Shown here: piece by piece, positions 55,715 to 64,000 of the stretch
Position numbering within the stretch: position 1 is the first letter of the stretch
How the letters are laid out: each line of letters starts with the position of its first letter
Origin: CADEDH01 sp965262175
GTDB taxonomy: Bacteria > Actinomycetota > Acidimicrobiia > Acidimicrobiales > SZUA-35
Direction of reading: 5' to 3'
Length of the DNA: 64,000 bases
NCBI GenBank assembly: GCA_965262175.1
Contig: CBDHES010000026.1
Span: forward strand, 1 to 64,000
Position numbers and translations under genes: made by a program
Notes under the pieces: generated by a model
What the model saw: only the letters and a program-made list of their open reading frames with translations
Told to the model about the DNA's origin: nothing
Database searches by the model: none

Positions 55715-58024
55715 GTGTTCTACCTCCTCCGGCTGGTCAAACGGATCGCATCGCTGGGCATCGTGCTGGTCGCGGTGGCGGCGGTGGCCGCCACCACCGC
55801 CCTGGTCGTCGTCCCCCAGGCGGTTACGATCGCCACCGCCAACGAGGGCACGGCGGCAACCCTCGAGTTGGACACGTTGGCCCAGCGCTCGGAGATGTAT
55901 GCCAGCGATGGCTCGTTCCTCAACCTGCTGACCGAGGTCGAGAACCGGGAGCCGATCTCGATCGACGAGGTCCCCCAGGAGGTGATCGACGCCATCCTGG
56001 CCGTCGAGGATGCCGACTTCTATGAGCACGACGGGGTCAACCTCCGGGCCACGTTCCGGGCCCTCGTCGAGAACGTCAACGCCGGCGGCATCGCCCAGGG
56101 TGGCTCGACGATCACCCAACAGCTGGTCAAGAACTCGATCCTGACCCCCGACCAGAACCTCGACCGCAAGACGACCGAGGCCTTCTATGCGCTCCGCCTC
56201 GAACGGCAGATGACCAAGGACGAGATCCTCGAGCGCTACCTCAACACCGTGTACTTCGGTGCCGGGGCCTACGGCGTCCAGGCTGCGGCCGAGACCTACT
56301 GGGGCTACGAGTCGGCCAGCGAGCTCGGCTGGGCCGAGGCGGCGCTGCTGGCCGGCATCATCCGCAACCCGACCCGGTTCGATCCGACCCGATTCCCCGA
56401 GGACGCCCGCCTCCGCCGGAGCGTCGTCCTCGACCGGCTGGTCGCCACCGGCCACCTGACCAGGGACGAGGCCGACGAGCTCGAGTTCGCGGTGCTTCCG
56501 GCCGAACGGCAGGAACCGCTCGACCGGGCCCCGACCGACTACTTCGTCCAGGAGGCCCTCGAACAGGTCCTCAACGACGAGAGCATTCTCGGCGGTGATG
56601 CCGCGTTCCGCTTCAGCGCCGTCTACCGGGGTGGTCTCCGGATCTACACCACCCTCGATCCCGACGCCCAGGCGGCCGCCCTCCGGGCTCGCGACGAGTT
56701 GGTCCCCGACATCCGGACGAACTGTTTCACCAGACAGCGCCGCGACGGCGATCCCGAGGGTGAGTGCCTACCCGAGTTCACCGTTGCCGTGGCGACGGTC
56801 GACTCGCGAACCGGCGCGGTCCGGGCCATGGTCGGGGGACCGGAGTTCCAGCGGGAGCGGTTCAACCTCGCCACCCAGGGCCGCCGTCAACCGGGCTCGT
56901 CGATGAAGACGCTCGTCCTGGCGGCATTGTTCGAGGCCGACTACACGCCGGCCGACACGGTCCGGACCGACCGGCCCTGCCGATTCGACAATCCTGGAGG
57001 CGTGCCGGACCCCTACGTGGTCGACGAGGGCTTCGGCGGTGGCTACGGCATCCGGAGCATCGCCATCGCCACCCGCCAGTCCAACAACTGCGCCTTCGTC
57101 CGCCTCGGGCAGGTGGTGGGAAACGACGCCGTGATCGAGGTGTCGAACCGGCTGGGGATCGATACCAGCGAGATGAGTCCGGCACTGTCTCTCCCGCTCG
57201 GCGTCTTCGAGATCACGCCGATGCAGATGGCGGGAGCCTACGCTGCGTTCGCCAACGACGGGGTCTACAACGAGCCGTGGTACATCGAGCGGATCGAAGA
57301 CAGCGAAGGCAACATCATCTATGAGCATCGCCCGAACGGCGCTCGGGCCGTCCGGACCCAGACCGCCCGGATGATCGCCGAGGTCCTCCAGGGCAACGTC
57401 GACATCCTCGGCGGGATCGGCACCGGCCGGCGGGCCCGGATCGAGGGCCACTTCGCCGCTGGCAAGACCGGGACCGCTCAGCGCAACGAGGACGCGTGGT
57501 TCGTCGGGTTCACGCACTACTACTCGACGGCGGTCTGGCTCGGAGACCCGAACGAGAAGGTCCGGATCGAGTTCCCCGACTGGGGGCAGCGGGGCTGGAG
57601 CGGAAGTGGGCGGGGAGGGTTCGGTGGTGAGCTCCCGGCAGAGGTCTGGGGCCAGCTGATGACCGAGCTCCACGAGGATCTGGAACCCGTCCCCTTCACC
57701 CCGCCCGATCCCTACGGAGGCGGCCGCTACCTCCGGGTGCCGGGAGAGATCGACATCTGCGACTTCGCCGACTTCGATGGCGCCACCGGGGTGACCCAGG
57801 AGTTCGACTCCGATGGCGATGGACGGACCGACTGCTTCGGTTTCGTCACCACGACCACGATCCCCGAGGGCGATGACCCCTTCGAGGAGCAGCCGCCCGA
57901 AGGACCGGACGGTCCTCCACCGCCCGGCCCCAACCCGACGGTGCCGCCGCCTCCGCCGGCGTCCCTGCCGAGCCCGACCTTCACCGTGCCGTTCCCGACC
58001 ACCGACCCCGACGGGGGTGGGTAG
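55715..58024 (+). CDS. Class A penicillin-binding protein (transglycosylase/transpeptidase)
   Basis: A 769-residue bifunctional peptidoglycan synthase. After a signal-anchor helix (about 12-34) comes the GT51 glycosyltransferase domain with catalytic Glu98 in V-E-D-A-D-F-Y-E-H-D-G and Q-G-G-S-T-I-T-Q-Q (128-136). The transpeptidase domain has S-S-M-K (Ser395), S-N-N (456-458) and K-T-G-T-A (584-588). The C-terminal 110 residues are Asp/Pro-rich with D-S-D-G-D-G-R-T-D, an EF-hand-like calcium loop, and a Pro tail. Orthologue of PonA1/PBP1A of actinobacteria. Confidence 0.95.
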   Translation: MFYLLRLVKRIASLGIVLVAVAAVAATTALVVVPQAVTIATANEGTAATLELDTLAQRSEMYASDGSFLNLLTEVENREPISIDEVPQEVIDAILAVEDADFYEHDGVNLRATFRALVENVNAGGIAQGGSTITQQLVKNSILTPDQNLDRKTTEAFYALRLERQMTKDEILERYLNTVYFGAGAYGVQAAAETYWGYESASELGWAEAALLAGIIRNPTRFDPTRFPEDARLRRSVVLDRLVATGHLTRDEADELEFAVLPAERQEPLDRAPTDYFVQEALEQVLNDESILGGDAAFRFSAVYRGGLRIYTTLDPDAQAAALRARDELVPDIRTNCFTRQRRDGDPEGECLPEFTVAVATVDSRTGAVRAMVGGPEFQRERFNLATQGRRQPGSSMKTLVLAALFEADYTPADTVRTDRPCRFDNPGGVPDPYVVDEGFGGGYGIRSIAIATRQSNNCAFVRLGQVVGNDAVIEVSNRLGIDTSEMSPALSLPLGVFEITPMQMAGAYAAFANDGVYNEPWYIERIEDSEGNIIYEHRPNGARAVRTQTARMIAEVLQGNVDILGGIGTGRRARIEGHFAAGKTGTAQRNEDAWFVGFTHYYSTAVWLGDPNEKVRIEFPDWGQRGWSGSGRGGFGGELPAEVWGQLMTELHEDLEPVPFTPPDPYGGGRYLRVPGEIDICDFADFDGATGVTQEFDSDGDGRTDCFGFVTTTTIPEGDDPFEEQPPEGPDGPPPPGPNPTVPPPPPASLPSPTFTVPFPTTDPDGGG

Positions 58025-58040
58025 GTGGGCACGTAGCGCG

Positions 58041-58760
58041 GTGGCATCGGCGGCCTACCAGCAGATCCTCCAGGTTCAGGATCTCGATCTGGCGATCACC
58101 CAGCTTCGGCATCGGGTGGCCCATCACCCCTTGCGGGCCGACTTGGCCGGCGCCGAGGCGGAGGTGGCCGCCGCCGCGGCGCAGATCGACGAGATCGAGG
58201 GTCGACGTGCGGTCCTGGATCGCGATCTGAACCGACTCGGGGACGAGACGGCGACCCTCGAGGCGAAGCGAACGGCTTCCGACGCCAAGCTCTACGACGG
58301 CTCGGTCACGGCGACCAAGGAGCTCCTGGCCATCCAGGAGGAGGTGGCCAACCTGGCCGAACGGCAGCGGGCGGTCGAGGACGACCAGATCGTGTTGATG
58401 GAGGAGATCGAAGTCCTCGATGGCGAGCTGGCGGCGGTCCGGACCGAGCACGACCGGGTCTCCGAAATGGCGGAGACGGTCCGCGCCACGCTCACCGAGA
58501 CCGTCGCCGAGATCGAGGCGGAGATCGCCGAGACCGAGGGAGCCCGGGCGCGGGCTGCGGCGCCGGCGGTCCCCGAGCTCCTGGCCCGGTATGAGGAACT
58601 GGCCGGCCAGTACGATGGCGTGGCGGTCGCTCGTTTCCACGACGGTCGATGCGACGGCTGCCACATGCAGCTCTCGGCGGTCGCCGTCGACCAACTGGCG
58701 AAGGCCCCCGATGACGCCGTCGTCACCTGCGAGGAGTGCGGCCGCCTCCTCGTCCGCTGA
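58041..58760 (+). CDS. Coiled-coil protein with C-terminal zinc ribbon (DUF164/CT398-like)
   Basis: A 239-residue protein from GTG 58041, 16 nt after the PBP stop. Residues about 10-175 form a long antiparallel coiled coil (heptads of Leu/Ala/Glu). The C-terminus has four cysteines in C-D-G-C and C-E-E-C, the C4-type ribbon of COG1579. Homologues include the flagellar-associated CT398/HP0958 proteins; in actinobacteria the role is unclear. The next gene starts 12 nt on. Confidence 0.85.
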   Translation: MASAAYQQILQVQDLDLAITQLRHRVAHHPLRADLAGAEAEVAAAAAQIDEIEGRRAVLDRDLNRLGDETATLEAKRTASDAKLYDGSVTATKELLAIQEEVANLAERQRAVEDDQIVLMEEIEVLDGELAAVRTEHDRVSEMAETVRATLTETVAEIEAEIAETEGARARAAAPAVPELLARYEELAGQYDGVAVARFHDGRCDGCHMQLSAVAVDQLAKAPDDAVVTCEECGRLLVR

Positions 58761-58772
58761 CGGCGACGATCG

Positions 58773-59264
58773 ATGCTCCTGTGGTTCGCCGTCGTGGCCC
58801 CCATCATCGTGGCCGAGGTGTTCCGGAGCCCCCGGGTGGACTACCGGCTCGTGGCGTTCGGAGCCGTCCTCCCGCTGATCGAGGTGATCGGCGCACCGTT
58901 CCTCGCCCTGCACACGTTGGCGGCTCCGGTCGTTGTGCTGACGGCGGTGATGGTGGCCACGTCAGGCCGTCGGCTGCTGCGGCGGCGGCTCATCGGCGTG
59001 CCGATCGGGATGTTCCTCCACCTGGTGCTCGACGGCACCTGGGCGGTGGCGGCGCTGTTCTGGTGGCCGGCCTTCGGCTTCGCCCTCGGCCGGGAGGCGA
59101 TTCCCGAGGTGGGACGGTCGATCGTCATCGGTGCGGCCTTCGAGGTGGCGGCGGTCGCCGCCGGAGTCTGGGCTGCCGACCGCTACGGTCTCCGCAGCGC
59201 CGAGAACCGGTCTCGGCTCCTGACCACCGGTCATCTTGCGCCGGGGTCGTTGTCGGGCCCGTGA
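58773..59264 (+). CDS. Membrane protein, metal-dependent-hydrolase-like
   Basis: A 163-residue protein with about four hydrophobic helices. It contains H-T-L and later H-L-V-L-D-G in helices 2 and 4, reminiscent of the YdjM/LexA-binding membrane hydrolases, although the motif set is incomplete. It lies between the zinc-ribbon protein and the histidine phosphatase, all close together on the plus strand. Function unknown. Confidence 0.65.
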   Translation: MLLWFAVVAPIIVAEVFRSPRVDYRLVAFGAVLPLIEVIGAPFLALHTLAAPVVVLTAVMVATSGRRLLRRRLIGVPIGMFLHLVLDGTWAVAALFWWPAFGFALGREAIPEVGRSIVIGAAFEVAAVAAGVWAADRYGLRSAENRSRLLTTGHLAPGSLSGP

Positions 59265-59280
59265 GCCGGAGGAGTGACCC

Positions 59281-59865
59281 GTGACCATCTACATCGTCCG
59301 CCACGGTCGAACCGAGGCCAACGCCCGGTCGCTCCTGCTCGGACGGGCCGATCCGGCGCTCGACGAAACGGGACGGGACCAGGCCGCCCGGCTGGCTGCC
59401 GCCCTCCCGGACGGTGCCCGCGTGATCACCAGCCCGCTACGTCGATGTCACCAGACGGCGTTGGCGATCGCCGACGCGGCCGGCGTCGAGGCCGAGGTCG
59501 ACGAGCGGTTCGTCGAACTCGACTACGGCGACCTCGACCTCACCCCGCTGGCCGACGTGCCGCCCGAGTTGTGGGCGTCGTGGCGGGCCGATCCCCATTT
59601 CCGTCCGGCCGGTGGCGAGACGCTGGCCGAGCTGTCGGTCCGTGTCGGCGACGGCCTCGATGAGCTGAGCGCAGAGGCGGTCGACGGCGACGTCGTCGTC
59701 GTGACCCACGTGTCCCCGGTGAAGGCCGCCCTGGCATGGGCCCTGGCGGTCGGGATCGAGGTGTCGTGGCGGTGCTTCGTCGCCCAGGCATCGATCAGCC
59801 GGATCGGGATGACCTCCCGGGGGCCGTCGCTCCACTCGTTCAACGACGAGTCACACCTCGGGTGA
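59281..59865 (+). CDS. Histidine phosphatase family protein
   Basis: A 194-residue phosphoglycerate-mutase-like phosphatase. The N-terminal R-H-G-R-T-E-A-N carries the phosphohistidine, S-P-L-R-R-C-H-Q-T-A the second Arg, and V-V-T-H-V-S-P-V-K the second His. GTG 59281 has CCGGAGGAG 6 nt upstream. It is in the position of the CobC/RNase H-phosphatase fusion partner of actinobacterial coiled-coil ribbon operons, but no RNase H domain is present. Substrate unknown. Confidence 0.88.
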   Translation: MTIYIVRHGRTEANARSLLLGRADPALDETGRDQAARLAAALPDGARVITSPLRRCHQTALAIADAAGVEAEVDERFVELDYGDLDLTPLADVPPELWASWRADPHFRPAGGETLAELSVRVGDGLDELSAEAVDGDVVVVTHVSPVKAALAWALAVGIEVSWRCFVAQASISRIGMTSRGPSLHSFNDESHLG

Positions 59866-59911
59866 GCGCCCCGCCGGAGGGGAGTCCGGCCGGCTGCGAG
59901 GCCGTCGGAGG

Positions 59912-60272
<361 letters not shown>

Positions 60273-60293
<21 letters not shown>

Positions 60294-60716
60294 CCTGATC
60301 GTATCGGACGCCATGGTGCGCCGGTACCGGCGGCCCCGTTGGAGGCGGTCGCCGAGCAGGCCACCGGCGACGCCGACACACAGTGCGACCACCGCCGTCA
60401 CCACGATCGGGGTCAGCGCCACGTCGTCGGAGGCCAAGGCTCGTCGGGCCGCTCCCACGACCAGCACGACCGCGTAGGTGGCCACGGCGGCGGTGCCGCC
60501 GTGGAGGATCGGGGTGTCGCCTCGATGCCAGCCGGCCCATGCTCCAGCCAGCCCGAGCCCGACGACCGTGACCACGGCGAAGGACCAGATCAGCCACCGG
60601 GGAGGATCGGCGAAGACCGACGAGGCGATCAGGCTCGACGGGAGGACGACGGCCGTTCCGGCGGCCACGGCGTTGCGGATAGCGGTCCAGTCGAGGATGG
60701 GCACCGACCCGACCAT
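60273..60716 (-). CDS. Membrane protein upstream of rnpB
   Basis: A 147-residue protein with about four hydrophobic helices and an Arg-rich end. No family recognised. Its last 21 bp (60273-60293) overlap the first bases of rnpB, and the rnpB promoter lies within its coding end, so the last residues carry dual information. It is divergent from the rubrerythrin-like gene. Confidence 0.6.
60298..60303 (-). promoter_or_regulatory. -10 element TACGAT of rnpB
   Basis: TACGAT on the minus strand ends 4 nt before the estimated rnpB 5' end; transcription would start at about 60291-60293. It is inside the 3' end of the membrane-protein gene. Confidence 0.45.
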
Positions 60717-60841
60717 ACCCTGGTGGTGGAGCGGTCTCCTGGACGGCCGGGTGCGCCGGCCGACCTCGGAAGGGCCGGGCCGGCTGGCCCCGGATCGCTA
60801 TAGTCGGCTAGCTGACAGCCCCCGGGGGCGATGGGAGCGAC

Positions 60842-61291
60842 ATGGGACCTCGTCACGGACCGACCACACTGCGTGGAACCGATACCGAGGCCAACCTGCG
60901 GGCGGCGTTCGGTCACAAGGCCGAGACCAGCAGCCGGTATCAATGGCTGGCGAGCCAGGCCGAGGTCGAGGGCCATCCCGAACTGGCCGAGCTGTGCCGA
61001 CAGTTGGCAACTCGGGAGGTCGGCCATGCGTTCGGTCACCTCGACCTGCTGGCCGAGTCGTTGGACGGCGACGCCGAAGGGTCATCGATCGTCGACCAGC
61101 TGGCGGCGATCGTCCGGACCGAGGAAACCGACGCCCCGTCCCGCTACCCGAGCTACGCTCGCACCGCCCACGACGAGGGCTTCCCCGATGTCGGGGCATG
61201 GATGGAGACGGTGGCCAAGGCGGACGCCCAGCAGGCCGAGCGGCTTCGGGAGCACCTGGTGCGTCTGGCCGGACCGGAGGAGGGACGATGA
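60842..61291 (+). CDS. Rubrerythrin-like protein with degenerate second half-site
   Basis: A 149-residue four-helix protein. The first pair resembles rubrerythrin (A-E-T-S-S-R-Y-Q-W-L-A and R-E-V-G-H-A-F-G-H-L). In the second pair, T-E-E-T-D and A-R-T-A-H-D-E-G-F are kept, but the ExxH that completes the di-iron site is replaced by A-D-A-Q-Q-A-E-R-L. No rubredoxin domain follows. A TATAGT hexamer at 60799-60804 and GGGAG before the ATG are its signals. Its TGA overlaps the trpD ATG. Oxidative-stress role is inference. Confidence 0.72.
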   Translation: MGPRHGPTTLRGTDTEANLRAAFGHKAETSSRYQWLASQAEVEGHPELAELCRQLATREVGHAFGHLDLLAESLDGDAEGSSIVDQLAAIVRTEETDAPSRYPSYARTAHDEGFPDVGAWMETVAKADAQQAERLREHLVRLAGPEEGR

Positions 61292-62325
61292 GCGCAGTCG
61301 ACGAGCATGGGGGGTGGCCGGCCATCCTCGGGTCGATCACCGCCGGCTCCGACATCGGGCGGGCCGAGGCCGCTGCGGTGATGACCGACATCCTGTCGGG
61401 CTCGGCCACGCCGGCTCAGATCGCCGGGTTCATCGTGGGGCTTCGCATGAAGGGCGAGAGCGTCGACGAGATGACCGGGCTCGCCGAGGCGATGAGGGAC
61501 GCGGCCGAGCGCCTGACCCTCCCGGCCGAGACGGTCGACATCGTCGGCACCGGGGGCTCCGGTCACCGGCGCAGCCATGCGCTCAACGTGTCGACGATGG
61601 CTTCGATCGTCGCCGCGTCGGCTGGTGCGGTGGTGTGCAAGCACGGGAACCGGCGGGCGTCGTCCACCTCGGGGTCGTTCGACTTCCTGGAAGCGGTCGG
61701 CATCGGCATCGATCTGAGCCCCGACCAGGTCGCCCGCTGCGTCGCCGACGTCGGGGTCGGGTTCGCCTTCGCCCGTTCGTTCCACCCGGCGATGCGCCAC
61801 GCCGGTCCGGTCCGAGCCGAGGTCGGCATCCCGACCGTGTTCAACGTGTTGGGGCCCTTGGCCCACCCGGCCCAGGTCACCCGCCAGGTCATCGGCACTC
61901 CCGACGAGGATCTGGCGGCCAAGATGGCCGCTGTCGTCAAGAACCTGGGCGTCGAGCGAGTGTGGGTCGTGGCCGGCGATGCCGGCCTGGACGAGTTGAC
62001 GGTCACCGGCCCCTCGGTCGTGTTCGACGTCTCACCGACCGCGATCGAGCGGGTCGAGATCGACCCGGCCGATCTCGGTCTGGCGACCGCCGACCTGAGC
62101 GACCTGGCTGGCGGCACCCCGGAGGACAACGCCCGCATCTTCGCCGAGATCCTGGGCGGTGCGCCCGGTCCCCGCCGCGACATCGTGGTCCTGAACGCGG
62201 CGGCCGGGCTCGTGGTCGGCGGCGTCTGCGAGTCGCTGGCCGAAGCGGTCGATGTGGCCTCGGCCGCCATCACCGACGGAACGGCCCAGAAGAAGCTGGC
62301 GGCGGTCGTCGATGCGACCACCTGA
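61288..62325 (+). CDS. trpD: Anthranilate phosphoribosyltransferase
   Basis: A 345-residue enzyme of tryptophan synthesis (anthranilate + PRPP). Motifs present are K-H-G-N-R, G-L-D-E-L-T (metal) and R-S-F-H-P-A-M-R-H. The PRPP loop reads V-G-T-G-G-S-G-H-R-R-S-H instead of the usual G-T-G-G-D-G-x-x-T. ATG 61288 overlaps the stop of the rubrerythrin-like gene (ATGA). No other trp gene is in the window. The deviating loop leaves open a related phosphoribosyltransferase role. Confidence 0.88.
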   Translation: MSAVDEHGGWPAILGSITAGSDIGRAEAAAVMTDILSGSATPAQIAGFIVGLRMKGESVDEMTGLAEAMRDAAERLTLPAETVDIVGTGGSGHRRSHALNVSTMASIVAASAGAVVCKHGNRRASSTSGSFDFLEAVGIGIDLSPDQVARCVADVGVGFAFARSFHPAMRHAGPVRAEVGIPTVFNVLGPLAHPAQVTRQVIGTPDEDLAAKMAAVVKNLGVERVWVVAGDAGLDELTVTGPSVVFDVSPTAIERVEIDPADLGLATADLSDLAGGTPEDNARIFAEILGGAPGPRRDIVVLNAAAGLVVGGVCESLAEAVDVASAAITDGTAQKKLAAVVDATT

Positions 62326-62358
62326 GGCCCTCGCCTTCCTGTCGAGTACGGACCCCTA

Positions 62359-62364
62359 TAGCCT
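62359..62364 (+). promoter_or_regulatory. -10 element TAGCCT of the small zinc-ribbon gene
   Basis: TAGCCT ends 8 nt before ATG 62373. A weak -35 TTCCTG lies at 62336-62341, 17 nt upstream. Confidence 0.4.
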
Positions 62365-62372
62365 GTAGACCC

Positions 62373-62588
62373 ATGGCCCAGACGCGATACCGATGTGGAT
62401 CGTGCGGTAACCTGACGAACTTTCACGTGGAACTGGTACGGCGGATCCGAGAGCATCACGCGGTATCGACCAATGGCAAGCGGCGCGTCCAGCATGCTGA
62501 AATTCTGAGTGAATCGGTCGATCGGATCATTTGTGAGTGGTGCGGCGACGGTCGCGATGTCGTGCAGCTAGGGCACAAGGAGCACTAG
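62373..62588 (+). CDS. Small zinc-ribbon protein
   Basis: A 71-residue protein with C-G-S-C near the N-terminus (Cys8, 11) and C-E-W-C near the C-terminus (Cys54, 57), a four-cysteine zinc site. The middle is basic (V-R-R-I-R-E-H-H). No close family. It precedes the coiled-coil gene by 3 nt and must be co-transcribed with it. Confidence 0.7.
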   Translation: MAQTRYRCGSCGNLTNFHVELVRRIREHHAVSTNGKRRVQHAEILSESVDRIICEWCGDGRDVVQLGHKEH

Positions 62589-62591
62589 GAG

Positions 62592-64000
62592 ATGGAACCA
62601 GAGGTGCTGCTGCGATCGGCCTGTGAGCTGTCGTACCAGGTGGCTCGCGAGGGCCTGGAGACGGAACCGGCCCTCGATGCGCCGGTGGCCATGCGGGGGT
62701 TCCTGTACGCCGCCGACCTGACGCCCGATGCCCTGACGTCCGCCCAGCAGGCCATCGAGGATGATCCTGCGTTCCGTCGGCGAGTCGCCACCGCGGCCAT
62801 GGAGGCCGACGTCGGGCGGGCCGGCTACCTGTGGCTCCACCGCCCCATCGGATGGGCATCGGAGTTCGAAGCCCTGTCCGCGGCGTACGAGGCTGGGCCC
62901 GATTTCGACCACGGCCCCGACTCCGAGCCCGATTTCGACCAGGCCCCTGCCCCCGAGCCCGACCTCGGCGACGGCTACGCCGACGTCGAGGCGATGCCGT
63001 TCGCCGATCAGACGTCGATCGACGATGGTGATCCGATCGTCGACGCTCAGTTCGACGCCGGGACACCGGTCGATGTCGATCCTGGGACGACCACCGACCT
63101 CCCGGCCGGTTCGGTCAACGCACTGGGATTCGGTTCGGTCGACGGTCTGTCGACCCAGGGTCCTCTCGCCGTCGGGGTCGACGAGGAGGGCGCCGGCGAG
63201 ACGAGCGAGGCCAACGCCTTCGAGAACGAGTTGTCGAGCCTCCGAGGTCTGGTCGATCGGCTGTCGAAAGAGCGGCGCGCCGTGTCGACCTCGATGCGGC
63301 GGGTCGAGGCTGACGTGCAGACCTCCCGGACCCAGCCGTCGATGTTCGACAGCGACATCTACTCGCTGCAGAGTGAGCTGGAGAGCTCGCGGACCGAGCT
63401 CGACCGAGCCCGGGCCGAACGGGACCTCGCGGTCCAGCAGCGATCGGAGTCGCTCACCCGCCAGCTCCAACTGGAACGAGAGCTGGAGCGGTCGCGAGAG
63501 CTACGGGCAGAGCTGGAACGGAATCACGCCTCGGCCGACAGCGACCTGATCGAGCTCCGCGAGAAGGTGGCCCGCACCGAGTCGCTCGTGACGACGGTCG
63601 AGGTCGAACGTGACGAGAGCCGGCAGCGGCTCGACGAGCTGGTGACAACCAACGAGGCCCTCAACCGGCAGATCGCCCAGATGGCCGACGAGCAGTCGTC
63701 CAAGGCCAACGTGCTGCAGAGCGAGTACGACCGGGTCGTCGCCGATCTCGATGGGCTGAGGGTCGAGCGGGAGGAGCTCGCAGGGTCGGTGTCGACCCTC
63801 GAGTCGGAGATGGGCGACGTCCGGGCCCAGCTGACCCAGGCCGTCACCCAGGCCAACGAGGCCCAGTCGTTGGTCGATGCGCTCACCGAGGAGAAGATCG
63901 ATCTCGCCTCTCGTCTGGCCGACACCGAGGCGATGCTCGAGACCACCCGGGCCCAGGTCGGGGCGGTGAAATCGGACTCCGAGGCGCTCTCCGCCGATCT
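62592..64000 (+). CDS. Large coiled-coil protein, N-terminal part
   Basis: Open from ATG 62592 (TAGGAG before it) to the right edge, 469 codons with no stop. Residues 1-98 form a globular domain with L-L-R-S-A-C-E-L-S-Y-Q-V-A and G-Y-L-W-L-H-R-P-I-G-W. Residues 100-205 are an acidic disordered linker with a short repeat (P-D-F-D-x-x-P). From about 211 on the protein is a continuous coiled coil (E-L-x-x-L-R, E-L-E-R-S-R). A structural or scaffold role is inferred; no family recognised. Confidence 0.8.
   Translation, partial: MEPEVLLRSACELSYQVAREGLETEPALDAPVAMRGFLYAADLTPDALTSAQQAIEDDPAFRRRVATAAMEADVGRAGYLWLHRPIGWASEFEALSAAYEAGPDFDHGPDSEPDFDQAPAPEPDLGDGYADVEAMPFADQTSIDDGDPIVDAQFDAGTPVDVDPGTTTDLPAGSVNALGFGSVDGLSTQGPLAVGVDEEGAGETSEANAFENELSSLRGLVDRLSKERRAVSTSMRRVEADVQTSRTQPSMFDSDIYSLQSELESSRTELDRARAERDLAVQQRSESLTRQLQLERELERSRELRAELERNHASADSDLIELREKVARTESLVTTVEVERDESRQRLDELVTTNEALNRQIAQMADEQSSKANVLQSEYDRVVADLDGLRVEREELAGSVSTLESEMGDVRAQLTQAVTQANEAQSLVDALTEEKIDLASRLADTEAMLETTRAQVGAVKSDSEALSAD

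Overview
The window is high-GC DNA (strongly G/C-ending codons, many GTG and some TTG starts) from an actinobacterium. The gene content fits the Acidimicrobiia or a related lineage better than Streptomyces or Mycobacterium: SCO6745-like proteins, a conservon-type signalling cluster, a DUF4032 protein, dodecins, and many P450, LLM and acyl-CoA enzymes. No 16S gene is present, so the lineage is inference. No insertion sequence, prophage or CRISPR array was seen.

Layout. 1-3.3 kb: an amidohydrolase fragment, a peroxiredoxin whose peroxidatic cysteine codon is an in-frame TGA (probable selenoprotein), and a P450 / monooxygenase / aldo-keto reductase group. 3.3-14.5 kb: mixed housekeeping genes (class III aminotransferase, metallophosphoesterase, methyltransferase, HrpA helicase, SDR, inositol-phosphatase-like enzyme, MFS exporter). 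14.6-19.1 kb: tRNA-Val, a MarR-controlled membrane protein/regulator/esterase set with a visible operator, an SCO6745-like gene with a tiny coupled upstream ORF, an FMN/F420-type oxidase gene broken by a templated duplication, and a cold-shock gene. 19.3-26.1 kb: a transglutaminase-like protein, a probable zinc-homeostasis pair (ABC ATPase and COG0523 GTPase), hydrolases and two lipoproteins. 26.2-30.4 kb: a thiolase-like / DUF35 / amidohydrolase operon facing an LLM oxidoreductase. 30.5-35.5 kb: a minus-strand cluster of RimB-like protease, aspartoacylase-like amidohydrolase, RimK-RCK_C ligase, DUF4032 protein and RIO-like kinase. 35.7-42.9 kb: PhoD phosphatase, Baeyer-Villiger-type monooxygenase and a single-chain acyl-CoA carboxylase. 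43.1-49.5 kb: conservon genes (CvnD, C, B, A) with a P450 upstream. 49.6-50.6 kb: a dodecin followed by a dodecin/Usp-like fusion. 50.6-64 kb: BNR-repeat protein, a 0.7 kb gene-free gap with a perfect 18-bp inverted repeat, CoA pyrophosphatase, protease, class A PBP, RNase P RNA, a rubrerythrin-like gene overlapping trpD, and a large coiled-coil protein that runs off the end.

Transcription signals. At least eleven genes have a TANNNT -10 hexamer ending 6-8 nt before the start codon and no Shine-Dalgarno sequence, which predicts leaderless mRNAs. Others have a short leader and a clear GGAGG. Two promoters carry imperfect palindromes over their core elements (17.1 kb and 21.0 kb).

Best candidates for undescribed biology: the TGA-containing peroxiredoxin, the dodecin-Usp fusion beside a free dodecin, the RimB/AspA/RimK-RCK_C cluster, a CvnA sensor lacking the expected histidine, and a thiolase-like enzyme lacking its nucleophilic cysteine.
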